A stretch of DNA of 64,000 bases from Epiperipatus broadwayi (lineage: Eukaryota; Onychophora; Udeonychophora; Euonychophora; Peripatidae), in the NCBI GenBank assembly GCA_028023455.1, contig JAQFVV010012405.1, positions 250,001 through 314,000 of the forward strand, in the 5' to 3' direction. The notes beneath the pieces were generated by a model, which was not told where the DNA came from, made no database searches, and was given only the letters and a program-made list of their open reading frames with translations. A program made the translations under genes and the position numbers. Each line of letters starts with the position of its first letter. The stretch's first letter is position 1. Shown here piece by piece: positions 36,355 to 47,015 of this stretch.

Positions 36355-37200
36355 ATTGTTTTCCTTATTAGCTAAACAAAAAGTTATTGCTATAAATATT
36401 TGAATTAGATTTATTAGTGTTAGTATTTCCAGAAACTAAAATATTGTTAGTGCATTCAAAAGAATCTGTAACTCTATGAACCAATGCTAAACCAGCATCA
36501 CTATCAAGAACAGATGGTAACATTTCAGCACAATCTAATGAATGTGAAGATGATATAAATGATTGATCAGTATCAATTGGAATCATATCTGATGTAGAAA
36601 TATCTGACACAATATGATTATCAGAAGTCACTCAATTAATTAGTGTTTGTGACTGATAAGTAACTAATTCAAATCCTGGCTCATTACCCATAACTTTGAA
36701 CCAATGATACACTTTATTACGAAATTTCTTCACCAATAACTTCTCTCTCAAAAAAAAAACCATTCCTTTAATTCCTTCTGTTCATCTATATTCATTAAAT
36801 TACAACTACCAAAATATATAATTTCTTTTTCAATTAATTTAAGTCTTACCAAAAATGCATCTTTCAAAATATGTATTAATGTAACAGATGCTTCTCTTAT
36901 TGTATTATCCCATTTAATTGCAAGTTCCCTAGGAAATTGGTCTATGTTAGCAATAATTTTTTATTCTGAGGCTTTTAGGAATTATGTTATTGTTAATAAA
37001 ATATGCAAAATTACTAATACGTTGTCTATATCTAACTAATTTATCATATAATTTCCTAAGTTTAAGAAACGATGTACTATGTAATGTGTGTCAATTACTT
37101 TTAACCTGCTTATTATTTAGACATCTAGAAAAACGTTTAGGGATTGCCCCTGTATTAATTAATGTTAGACCCTGTAAATGTTATTTACTAGAATAATATC
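36355..37200 (-). pseudogene. broken N-terminal part of the PLE-A reverse transcriptase ORF
   Basis: The minus strand encodes SFLKLRKLYDKLVRYRQRIS and continues NFAYF...IIPKSLRIK (about 36960-37070), then after a frameshift IANIDQFPRELAIKWDNTIR (about 36880-36960) and KDAFLVRLKLIEKEI. This is the usual N-terminal region of Penelope proteins with its IPK-G/S-LRI box. A TGA at about 36632-36634, an acidic Ser/Asp-rich linker frame (36368-36631) and another frameshift near 36370-36385 separate it from the RT domain. At least two frameshifts and one stop mean that this copy cannot make the full protein. Confidence 0.7.
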
Positions 37201-37277
37201 TATTAATATCAAACTCTGTATCTACGCTAGATATTGTATTAAAATCAGTGCCAATTATCAATCCATTATCTGTTTGG

Positions 37278-38312
37278 TTAACTACACCTTACCTCTAAAT
37301 TATCCAGATCTCCTTTACCACCATCTATATGTTGATCCGAAGCAGGAAAACCATCAATCTGTTGGACATCAGAAATAGTCCTTCTTAAAAAATTCTCCTG
37401 TTTGGAAATGTTACAAATTATATCATCTAATGAAAGGTCTAAAGAATCATCTTTACATTGAGTATGATCTTCTTTAAAAACTTTTGGAGATCTATCCTGT
37501 AATGATTCCTCCAAAACACTCCCTGTCAAGCAAGATTGTTCAACATCTACTAGGATCCCGTTAGTATCACGCGGTATAATAATTTGGGATTCCTGACAAT
37601 TACATATCTCAGTTTGCGTCCCCATTTCACATGTCAACACAGCTTCCATTTGAGTTCCAACATTAACAAAACTATATTCCCTCGCACTCAACACTGAATT
37701 TACATTATAAACTCTGTTACACCTCATCAATGACATTATATATTTAATACCGTCTGCGAAACATCTAGCTCCATACATGTTCAAATGACGGCCATCACAG
37801 GCTAAAAATCTAAAAAGATTCTCTCTTTTTATAAAATCCCTATGCTGTAAGAAAAATACATTATGGTGCGTATAACTTAAAAAATGACAATGTCTATTAA
37901 ATGCAAAAATTTTTTCATTAATAATTCTCAATTTAATCCGATCCATTGGGTAATATTTATTCTGCAATTGTGGTAAAACTTGAGAAATTATAATTGTAAT
38001 CTCCGGAGAATAAGAACGTATATGTCGAATCAATTTCAAAATCTGCACATATTCATTATTTCTAAACGAAAAAATATTGTTAGATCCAAGATGAACAAAC
38101 AAAACCTTAATGTTATGCTTATTAATTAACTTGTTAAACAGATCAATACCGTCCAGAATAGAAGCTCCTCGTCTATAACTAATTAGTACACCATCTTGAG
38201 TATTAAATTTTGGAAAAAAAATATATAAAAATTTCAGCAATGAATCGCCTATGAAAGCCACGTGGCTAAGTGACAATAAAGTCTTACTCTCTTTAGTCAG
38301 TAATAAATCCAT
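37278..38312 (-). CDS. SGNH/GDSL-type hydrolase ORF of PLE-A
   Basis: 344 codons from a true ATG at 38312, the first ORF of the full element, starting about 58 nt after the hammerhead-like motif. All SGNH blocks are visible: FIGDSLL (nucleophile Ser24, block I), RRGAS (Gly49, block II), HLGSNN (Asn78, block III) and ACDGRHLNMYG (Asp173 and His176, block V). The fold part spans about residues 15-195. The tail has MGTQTEICNCQES and an acidic Ser/Asp-rich region, with no membrane segment. Esterase-like first ORFs are known in CR1/L2 LINEs, and GDSL-type ORFs are, to my recollection, reported in large rotifer PLE-related elements. The substrate is unknown; a role in lipid or RNP handling during transposition is speculation. 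No stop interrupts the domain. Confidence 0.8.
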   Translation of the reverse strand: MDLLLTKESKTLLSLSHVAFIGDSLLKFLYIFFPKFNTQDGVLISYRRGASILDGIDLFNKLINKHNIKVLFVHLGSNNIFSFRNNEYVQILKLIRHIRSYSPEITIIISQVLPQLQNKYYPMDRIKLRIINEKIFAFNRHCHFLSYTHHNVFFLQHRDFIKRENLFRFLACDGRHLNMYGARCFADGIKYIMSLMRCNRVYNVNSVLSAREYSFVNVGTQMEAVLTCEMGTQTEICNCQESQIIIPRDTNGILVDVEQSCLTGSVLEESLQDRSPKVFKEDHTQCKDDSLDLSLDDIICNISKQENFLRRTISDVQQIDGFPASDQHIDGGKGDLDNLEVRCS

Positions 38313-38370
38313 ATAAAAATATTAATATATAACAAACTAACCAAAGGAAATACATATAAAAACAAAAAAA

Positions 38371-38427
38371 GACTTATAAATCCAATAAATAATATTATAT
38401 TTCAACCAGAGGACTGGTTTTCATCAG
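38371..38427 (-). ncRNA. hammerhead-like motif, upstream pseudo-LTR of PLE-A
   Basis: The same CTGATGA / 6-bp hairpin / GAAA core as at 33600-33635 is identical over the conserved boxes, but with a stem III region longer by about 20 nt before GTC. Cleavage after GTC would give a transcript starting about 58 nt upstream of the ATG of the SGNH ORF, which fits the expected position. Stem I pairing is again unclear. Confidence 0.5.
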
Positions 38428-38936
38428 AAAGAAAAAAAATACACAGTAAAATGGCGATAATCAAAAATTACAGATTTGATAAAAGATTAAAAATTTAACA
38501 ACCCCCCCCCCCGATTGGTCACAAAATTAACACAGAATATCTACCCAATCAATGACAAAATTCAAACAAAAAAAGAAAAAAACTACATTTCCTCCTAATC
38601 AAGCTTAAATTCTATTTAAATTGAAATAAATAAAAAATAAATAAATAAATAAATAAAAAATCCAAAATTAAAATATACATATGTGCATAGATACAAAAAT
38701 TAGACTATGCTCACATACAAAAAATAGCTGTGCTCACATTAATATTCATTAAAAACTAAAATACTTAAACATTTTAATCAAAAATTATAGTTAGTGCAAA
38801 GTACAATAATTTATAATAATTAATTATTTATCTATATACCAATTAAACACAGATATTAAACATCCATATAACCGATCTTTACATAAAAAAAATCCCATAT
38901 AAGAAAATTTTCACATAAAAAACTCATAAAAATCAT

Positions 38937-40220
38937 TTAGGAGACCAGGTAACCCAGAGATGTAATAATTCCAGTGTTTAAATTCAATCCATGTGTTTCT
39001 AAGGTCTTGAATTTAAAAATAAAAAAACTCTCCTTTTGTTTCCTCTCCCTTGTAGAAGAAAAACCTTTTTGAAGAATTACTATTCTTAAATCATCAATTG
39101 AATGATTCGGTAAGTTAAAATGTTTTGAAACCAGTCTATCTTTATTCTTATGCAAAATGTCAAATCTATGATTAGTCATTCTGACATGTAAACTATTTGC
39201 TGACTCACCTATATACTGGTTTAAACATCTACTACACTCTATCAAATATATCAAATTAACACTTTTACATGTAACATAATTAGGAATATACCATTTAAAA
39301 TTACGATTCTTAGTACTAAAGACTATTTTTGTCACAACAATATGTTTACATGTAAAACATCTTTTATCCTCACATGGATAACATCCTTTTTCCTGTACAG
39401 AACTACTAATAAAATTTGTTTTGACAAGTATATCTCTAAGTGATCTATGTTTTCGATATACAACCTTAGATGGATCAGAAAAAATAGATTTTAAATAATC
39501 TGTGGATTGTAATATGTTAAAATGTTTCACCAATATCCGGTTAATGTTAGGTAAATCTCTATTAAAAGTAAGAACCAATGGTGGAACATCCAATTGTTTT
39601 TTACTCTTTTTAGATAAAAGAAGTTTCTTTCTATCAATTAAAGAAGATCTCCTTACGGCATTATCCAACAATGTCTTAGGATACCTCATATTGACCAATC
39701 TACTATATAAAATACTATTATTTTGTTGAAGAAATTTCTCATCATTACAAATCCTTTTCATTCTTAAAAATTGACTATAAGGAATATTAGCCTTTAAATG
39801 TTTAGGATGGTTACTATAAAAATGTAGATAGCGGTTATTATCTGTTGGTTTCCTATATACAGTAGTAGTAAGAGCTCTATTAGTGTAAATAACTTCAACA
39901 TCTAGAAAATGAGCAATTGATTTTGAAAAATTCATTGTGAAATTAATATTTTTATTAAAATTATTTAAATAACTTAAAAAATTATGAAGTTCAACTTCAT
40001 TATGTGGCCATATCATGAAAATGTCATCTATATATCTAAGCCAAGTATAAGGTTTTAGCCTAGAATTACCAAGTATAGAGGATCTAGTTTTGACATAAAA
40101 ATATTCACATAACTTGGTCCATTTTTGTACCCATTGCAGTACCTTGTTTCTGTAAATAGTATCTAGAATCAAAAGTAAAAAAAAAATATTTCTTAAAAAC
40201 AAATATATTAATTCAACCAT
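38937..40220 (-). pseudogene. truncated PLE-A reverse transcriptase/GIY-YIG copy
   Basis: The frame lacks everything before motif B. The first 50 codons are shifted by an extra A in an A-run (about 40180-40190) and further small indels, so motif B is scrambled. From RYIDDIFMIW onward it parallels the full copy, including the Cys cluster (Pro-Cys kept, first residue context changed), LIYLIECSRCLNQYIGES and the C-terminus ending GYLVS. As a pseudo-LTR part it probably served as promoter/ribozyme donor and not as a protein source. Confidence 0.85.
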
Positions 40221-40237
40221 AGTAGTAATAAGACCAT

Positions 40238-40304
40238 GTCCAGAAATTAATTAAATCAATTCATATTTATTAAAACAAGGGATTGATTTAATTAATTTCT
40301 AGAC
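40238..40304. repeat. 23-bp palindrome at the 5' breakpoint of PLE-A
   Basis: The left arm is 40238-40260 and the right arm 40282-40304. They pair over 23 bp with a single mismatch (gtcC versus gtcT at the outer end), around a 21-nt loop. The left arm starts at the exact base where the truncated PLE copy loses homology to the full copy. It may be a product of the integration (snap-back synthesis). Confidence 0.8.
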
Positions 40305-40587
40305 TTTTTCCCCTCCTGCTTTTATTTCAAGTTAAATCTAAAAACTCCAATTATGGTTGGAGAAGCAATTATTTAATTTCTTTTTAGTGCACAGTCATTA
40401 AAAGCATTTAATTTAAAAAATATCTCTATTATTAATTAATAATTTAAAGTTTGACAAAAACTTTTTTTTTACTAAGAGATTTTGATAATTATAAGATTAT
40501 TATTATTTTTTTGTGTGATCATAACACTTTAAAACAATTTTTTAAGTCAGAGATAATATATTAGAAAGGAAATTGCTAGTATTTGCT

Positions 40588-41594
40588 TTTAACCCTTTAA
40601 CTGATTCTTTTAACTTATTTAAAGAGTTAATCTTTGCCTAATTTTTTTATTGGTCCACTACGTAAATCTGAGAACAATATTATTCGCCTGTTTTATTTCC
40701 AGTCAGTTTCTATTGTTAAAATATTAATCTAAAAATTGAATAATTTTAGATTCAAATTGGTTAAATGTAATGAAAAATTAAAAACAATTTTAATAATTGA
40801 AGAAAAATATAAGAAAAAAATGTTTAAAAAATAGCCAGTGGTAAAACAAAAGATTTATATTTGAACCAATCACTGGTTCAATTTCTACCTGTCAAAATAA
40901 TTTACTTTTCTGAAGAGTTATCATTCCCAACTTATTTTTCTTGTAATATTAAAAATTTTCCAAATCAAACTTTATATTTTGATAGACTAATGTATAATAT
41001 TATTTATGAACATAGATAATTATGTTAAATATAATTATTTACTTCAAAATACGAATGCGTAAAAGATTTTATTTTGATTTATTTAGAACCGCCTACTATT
41101 CAAATTAGATTTTCCATGTTATAGAGCAACTCTTTTCAAAAATGATTATATTCATGATCTTATTTTTCTTGTAATATTAAAAATTTTCCGAATCAAACTT
41201 TATATTTCGATAGACTACTGTATAATATTATTTATGAACATAGGTAATTACGTTAAATATAATTATTTACATCAAAATCAATTAATAACGTGTAGAACTT
41301 CTTGGTTTTGTTTCTGTCTTTGTCATTTAGAAATGTCTATAACCCACTTTCAAGATTTGGCTGATATCCAATCAGACTAAGGGCGGGTCTAATTACCAAT
41401 AGCCAGCAAAGAAAATTGATTTTTTTAAAAAAATATAATGCTATATGCGGACATTTTTAGAACTACAATTTTAAATTTTGAATTTCCTATAAAATAAGCC
41501 TAAACTGAAGAAATTGTGACCAAAATTGACCAATAGATGGCACATGCTACGTGAAAAAAACCATAAATATCAGTACCCTAAAGCAAACGGGGTC
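40588..41594 (-). repeat. right inverted-repeat arm with two tandem units
   Basis: This is the inverted copy of the left arm, with two instead of three internal units (about 40925-41090 and 41160-41300, both containing ttgtaatattaaaaattttc and the aatcaaactttatatttYga block). The outer end keeps about 40 bp (41540-41586) that the left arm lacks. Unequal unit numbers show that the units expand or contract independently of the arm. Confidence 0.75.
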
Positions 41595-44354
41595 TAAACA
41601 AAATAAACAATTAAAGGATTTTAAGACAGTAAAATTTTGATAAGTCTCTGTTTGATTTTTTTGTAAACAGATTTTTCTGCATTATGATAGTAGAATTTTA
41701 TAAAGTGAAATTTTTTTGTACACTTATAAATATAATTACAGTATAATTTTTTTTATCCTCACTCCATGTTTTTTTATGATTAACCTCTGTCTTCTTCACT
41801 TATTCACTTTATTATATTTATGAATGCCCAGGCGCAATTCTATACAAGATAGAATAAAATTTATAACTATAAATTGCTTTTAAACTTATTTAAAAGATTT
41901 TATACTGTAGTTATTCTATGGCTTAGCTCAGTTGAAGTTATAGGATATGGTATTCATATAGGATGCCAATAAGAGTAATAGAACATTTATGGATAACAAT
42001 TCTGTAATACTAATTTAATCATATGCCACGCATTTATGCAATTATAAAAACCATTGCAAAATTATCAATTATCACATTTATTATAGGATAGACAATGATG
42101 AAGACCGGGTACCTTTATATCTACATCACCTTCTATTCTAAGCAAAGTAAAATATAATATTGGCACTGTAATATTGGGATCTATCAACTGCAGACAAATT
42201 AAATAAATTGACCTATACTAGCAAATCTAGATATTCTATAACTATATTATGTTGACCATATGTGTGTGTGGAAATGGAGAATCAAACGTATATAATCAAG
42301 CAATTCATATGGGCTATTAATTCAATAAAACATTTATTAAAAATAAAAGACAAAATAAATAAATAAAAAAAAATATTATTTTATGCACCTTGCTAACCAA
42401 TTACATTTCTCCTACAGCAAAACCAAAATTGACTAATATTTAATATATGAATCATATATTTTTGAATATGTGCATTTTTATAACATTGTAAACATAATGT
42501 ATTTCTAAAACATACTTTTATTAGCTTATTTATAAAATACATAGTGCAACAAATTAATCATTTTTCTATACATATTATAAACATTTATAAAACATCTGTT
42601 AAAATCAGTGTATATCATCTAACATTAACTATACCAAATTGAAGAAAGGAGGGGGTTTGGACAATAACCAAACAATTACACCTATATACGTGAGGGTTAA
42701 ATAATATCTCCAAACTCAGTCTAAATAATCTAATCATCCCTCGACCATTTCTACCTCCGAATACACTCAATATACTTCCTACATAAACAAACTTATAACA
42801 GACAAGGTTTTAACTCTTTATTATTTTTTTAAATGAACTTCATTAACGAAATTGAAGCAAAATAAATATAATTTTTTTTTTAAAAAGTAGTAATTTATAG
42901 CATCATGCACACATCCGAATATATATAATCACCTATAATATGATTTCTAGATCATATAAAATAATAGATTATCATATTATAATAATAAGAATTTACATTG
43001 TTTGTTTTTTTTTTTAAAGGAAAAAAAAAATATTGATTGTATATCTATTATAAGCAATAACGAAAAATACTTATCAATATCCAATCATTACATGTTAAGT
43101 TTTTTTTTTTTAAATTTGAAAGTTGAAAGAAACATACATATCAATTTCAAAGATAACAGTAAATTATAACATAAAAAAAAATGTCCATCCGATTGTTAAA
43201 GCATAATTTGTTAAGAATGACAATAGTTTTTTTTTATCCTAGAATTCCGTGATAGGCATTATAAATAACATTTGCATGCATTGGAATTATTTTATTATAT
43301 ATGCACGAATAGCAAAGTTATACAGTATAAAATTATCCTCTTGATATAAGATTAAATGGATAAACTCTTTCATTTTAAATTTTATTTTGCAGACTATTGA
43401 TAGAAAATTCTTAAAATTTAAAATACACATCAAGCGTTTAATTATAGCGTTCAATAAGAAAATTTTAGCTAGCTTTATATTAAATAATTTTGTCATTCTG
43501 AGATTATTTACCTTTGGTAATACTTTAAAACAAATTATAACTAATTAGCTTACATAACATCCAGGCATTTTAAAAGATAGTGAATATGGATCATCATTTG
43601 ACAGAAATTTGGAGCTGGCTTCCCTTGGGGGTTTATCTCTTTATTTTTATATTATTCCAGTAGTATAATAGAAAATCCTCCACAGGTATATTATCAGAAT
43701 CCTCGTGATGTTTTTTTTATATTTGTTCTAATACTCTTAGAGAGTTATTGATTCTTTTAAGTTTTATTTTTTTTTATATCTTCTTTTTTGGAATTTTTTT
43801 TTAATACTTTCCTTCAAGTTTTAAACTTTCTGTCTCTCTTCCCTTTCACACCTTCTGTCTTTCTTATTATGATCAACTTTGGAAGTGTGCCAGAATTTTT
43901 ACTTATAAAATTTTAACAATACAATATTTGAATGGAATAAAACATTATAATAAAAAAAATATTAAATATTAATTTACAAATGTTATTCACTAATATACAA
44001 ATAATCTTTGTCATTTTAAATATAAGATTATAAACAATACATAATTAGTAAAATATAAATAAGAAAATTCTAATTAATAATATATCTATGTATCTGCTTA
44101 CTATGACATGTAAATTTTTCTACTACATACAAACATCACTGTTGTTGTTCATCCTCCTCTTCTACTACTGAACATATATAATCCAAAACTCTACCAATCA
44201 GTATATGCAATTAAAGTTTTAATTCTTTTTTAAAATCTAATTTCGAATAGCAAATCTCATCTCAATTCATTTTTCTCAGATAACTATCTTTAGCCATTGT
44301 TAACACAAATGTGAACTTCCCACATTTCTTCCTGGTGCCAACCTGGAAGGTCAC
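41595..44354. other. AT-rich non-coding stretch
   Basis: No gene was recognised. Slightly more complex patches lie at 42600-42790 and 43560-43640. Around 41924 gcttagctcagttg resembles a tRNA A box but no B box follows. Several poly-T and poly-A runs occur. Confidence 0.45.
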
Positions 44355-44381
44355 AATATATATATATATATATATATATAT
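44355..44381. repeat. (AT)n microsatellite
   Basis: Uninterrupted alternating AT of about 27 bp. Confidence 0.9.
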
Positions 44382-44549
44382 CATAAAAAAGCACTATAAT
44401 AGAGTAGTAATTATATGCCATACTATTTTCATCATTTAAATTACTTTTCGTTAGAAAAATTGTAATTTTTTTAAAAAACTTTTCAAAACATTCAATCGGT
44501 AATAATATCATATAGTTTAATATATAATTTGATGATTTGAGTGATATTC

Positions 44550-44690
44550 TCTCATTCTTTAGGAGTTGCTGACCTGACCTATAGCAGCACTAATGTAGGA
44601 ATTAAACCTGGATCTTTAAGTTTATGAATATTGAATTTAAGATGATGTTCTAACCATCTAGGCTATTATGCCAAGGGTAATAGTCAATAG
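44550..44690 (-). mobile_element. tRNA-derived SINE remnant
   Basis: On the minus strand, atagcCTAGATGGTTAGAAC (A-box-like, 44650-44678) is followed about 50 bp later by GGTTTAATTCC (B-box-like, about 44598-44608, one or two changes from GGTTCRANNCC). A body containing tagtgctgctatagg comes next. The spacing and order are those of a pol III SINE head. No functional tRNA fold is possible. Confidence 0.5.
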
Positions 44691-44817
44691 AAATTTCATA
44701 TATTTATTTATAAAAACCTCTTCATTTTTCCATTTTTTTTCTAAGAGCAAGTTTAATCAAGAGGACTCTCATAAATGAGTATATGAAATATTTACTGATT
44801 GTTAAGGTTTCACAAAA

Positions 44818-44867
44818 TAGCCTAATTGTTTAGAGCATCATCTTAATTTCAGTATTTAACACTCAAA
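44818..44867 (+). mobile_element. second SINE-head fragment, opposite strand
   Basis: TAGCCTAATTGTTTAGAGCA with catcatctt after it parallels the A-box part of the remnant at 44550-44690 in inverted orientation (tagcctaga.ggttagaacatcatctta). The B-box part (agtatttaacact) is degraded. Confidence 0.4.
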
Positions 44868-44911
44868 AAAGAGAAGACAATATTACCACTAAAAACATTG
44901 TTATGTACTAA

Positions 44912-45060
44912 CCTATGTTTTATTATTAATAATTGAACGTATTTGAAAAGTTGAAATAAAATTTGAATTTTATTAAAGTCATTTAATATTAGATGATAGA
45001 AATAGTTCAACATATAATTACTATTAAAATGCTATCACCACAAACCTTGAGACAAACACT
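44912..45060 (+). repeat. dispersed repeat, copy 1
   Basis: Aligns with 46860-47015: both run from ttgtt..taata..ttgaa(c/t)gtattt through attttt..ttaaag(t)cattta and ttcaacatataatta to a gagacaa/cagacaa landmark. Non-coding, possibly the body of the neighbouring SINE or another non-autonomous element. Confidence 0.5.
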
Positions 45061-46859
45061 ATTACAGAGTATATAATTTAATCTTTATATCGAAAAACTT
45101 GGTAAACTTTCAACAGTGAGTGTGATGATTATGTTTAACAAATTATCTCATTTCAGCTTCAAATAATTAAATTTTAAAAACTCTATTGTTTCTTTACCTG
45201 AATATTATTTGACTCTCCGATTCATCACGTGTTCTTAAACCTTCTTAAATTTTTTTTTTTGCTTTTTCTATGAGTTTTTTAAATATAAAGATTAAATTGT
45301 AGTATAATATTTTTTTTATGTTACATATATACATGCGCATATTCTGTATCATAGACATACATTTGTGCATCATTTTTTTGTCAATGTGACTGTCCTACAA
45401 GTCTGATAAATTTTAAAAATATTTATGGGCTAAAATAGTATTTTAAAAATATATAGATAAATTGTTTTCAATTCAGTAGTGGATATTAAGTTTTATACAT
45501 ATACATATATTATTTATCATTTTTTTCCAATAAATTTAGCAATTGAATGTGTTCTGATTTTTGCGAGTCATTGCTGACAGAAAAATCCATTTTCTATTTT
45601 TTATTCTTTTAAATTAAAGAAGCACAGTGGTTATGTTTAAATAAACAGTACTGAATTATTTATTATAAACACCACGCAAATAAGAATAATAAAAAAAAAC
45701 GAACAACAACTTATCATCAAATTCAGATGTTTTTTTTTTATTTATTGTGAAGGTAATATTTTATGGAATTGCTGTGTAGGAAAATTATTCCTTTTCAAGT
45801 GCTTCGAGACTTAACCTTAAAATATGTGCAATTAGTTCAAGCAGTCGAAATAAAAATGTATTCAGAAAATTAAATGAAATTATTGTTCAATAAAGCTTTT
45901 TCTAAATAAATAAAAAAGTTCAGTATTTTTTTATATTATAATTAAAGAAAAAAACACATCTTTTTTTTTCCTTTATTCTTTGGTCTTTTTATTTGTGAGC
46001 TAATTTGCAGAATGTTGTTAAAAATTAAATATAAATGGCAAAAATGTCCAAATAGCATCCTCCCTCCCCCACTTTCCTTAGGTTTATGTTTTGTTAATGT
46101 GATTGCATGGAAAATTAGAAATGTTGTAGATTGTTTAACATTAAATAATATATTAGTTCTTTTTTTATATATTTTTAAGGAATGGTTTGTACTATTTGCT
46201 TACAAACAATAGACTCATTCATTTTATAAATGTTTTCTTCGTAATTTAGAGTTTAAAATGATTTATTGTTTATGCTTTTGAATTAATTAATCTTTTGAAA
46301 AGCAGGCTTGCTAACTCCAAAAAGTCTATGTGCGTTGTGTTCATCATATGTTTTAAAAATAAATATACTTTTAATTTTGTTTTTCCTATATGTATATATC
46401 ATTACAGTTTTAAGCGCGTTCATATGTGAAACAAGAGAGGAAGTTAAAATCCTTTGCGTGTTTAGAGTTTACATGATGTTTATTAGCTTTTAACTGAGTT
46501 TAAAGTTTGTTCCTGGGTTAACAATAATATAATAATTTCTAGCCTAATAAATAGCTATCAGTAACTTCTATATATTTACCTGAAAGATGATAAATCTCCA
46601 TTAATGTTTGTACAAAGATCATGCACATTTACATTAAATTGTAATAAAATGTAATGAGTAAATAATGAACAATAACAACAACATTTGAGAATAATTGTTA
46701 ATTTGACCCGGCTAAAAGCTAGTTCAATGATGGCACAGTTTGGGAGTCATTCTTTGGAATTATTTGTCTTTCTCTGATGTTTTTGTTCATTTCTTTGAAT
46801 TAGAATAGTATTTAGCAGAGAATATTTCTTGTGTGTCTATCCTCTGATATAAATCTATA

Positions 46860-47015
46860 ATACCTATTTGTTGTTAATAACAGTTGAATGTATTTAGAAT
46901 GATAAATAAATAAACTTTGAATTTTTCTTAAAGCATTTAAAAATTCAATTTTAGAATCAAATTAATTCAACATATAATTATAAGTAAAATAACTTCTCAC
47001 TAGCTTTCAGACAAT
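46860..47015 (+). repeat. dispersed repeat, copy 2
   Basis: Second copy of the repeat at 44912-45060, in the same orientation about 1.95 kb downstream. Confidence 0.5.

Larger units (their letters stand above)
33590..40237 (-). mobile_element. Penelope-like element PLE-A: full unit plus upstream truncated copy
   Basis: Read on the minus strand, a 5'-truncated copy (40237 to about 38360) is followed head to tail by a full unit (about 38360 to 33590). The two share about 1.87 kb of closely similar sequence, including the same run of about nine C's and the AAAT/AAATA repeats in the 3' UTR. Such partial tandem arrangements create the 'pseudo-LTRs' characteristic of Penelope-like elements. The full unit holds an SGNH-hydrolase ORF, then a reverse transcriptase/GIY-YIG ORF broken in its N-terminal part. 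Each 3' UTR has a hammerhead-like motif close to its end. Confidence 0.85.
38360..40237 (-). mobile_element. 5'-truncated upstream copy of PLE-A
   Basis: It matches the full copy from about 35448 to 33590. Homology stops sharply after accatg (40237) where the full copy continues with different bases. The 3' UTR differs by a 22-bp stretch next to the hammerhead-like motif. The copies differ by scattered single-base changes, so they separated some time ago. Confidence 0.85.
31339..41594. mobile_element. foldback-like inverted-repeat element enclosing PLE-A
   Basis: The outermost bases are GACCCCGT (31339-31346) and its complement ACGGGGTC (41587-41594). From there inward, about 1.0-1.2 kb on each side are inverted copies of each other. 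The arms contain tandem units, as in foldback transposons. The interior is mostly a Penelope-like element that probably inserted secondarily; about 1.0 kb (32546-33584) plus 0.3 kb (40305-40587) are left as original interior. No transposase frame was found, so this is probably non-autonomous. Target-site duplications could not be recognised. Confidence 0.6.

Noticed and set aside
41915-41965. gcttagctcagttgaag resembling the D arm of a tRNA
   Set aside because: No anticodon arm or B box follows at tRNA spacing.
46376-46493. Frame preceded by a T-rich tract and attacag, reading VLSAFICETREEVKILCVFRV
   Set aside because: A possible exon by splice-site look, but the peptide is short, not recognised, and no donor site fits well.
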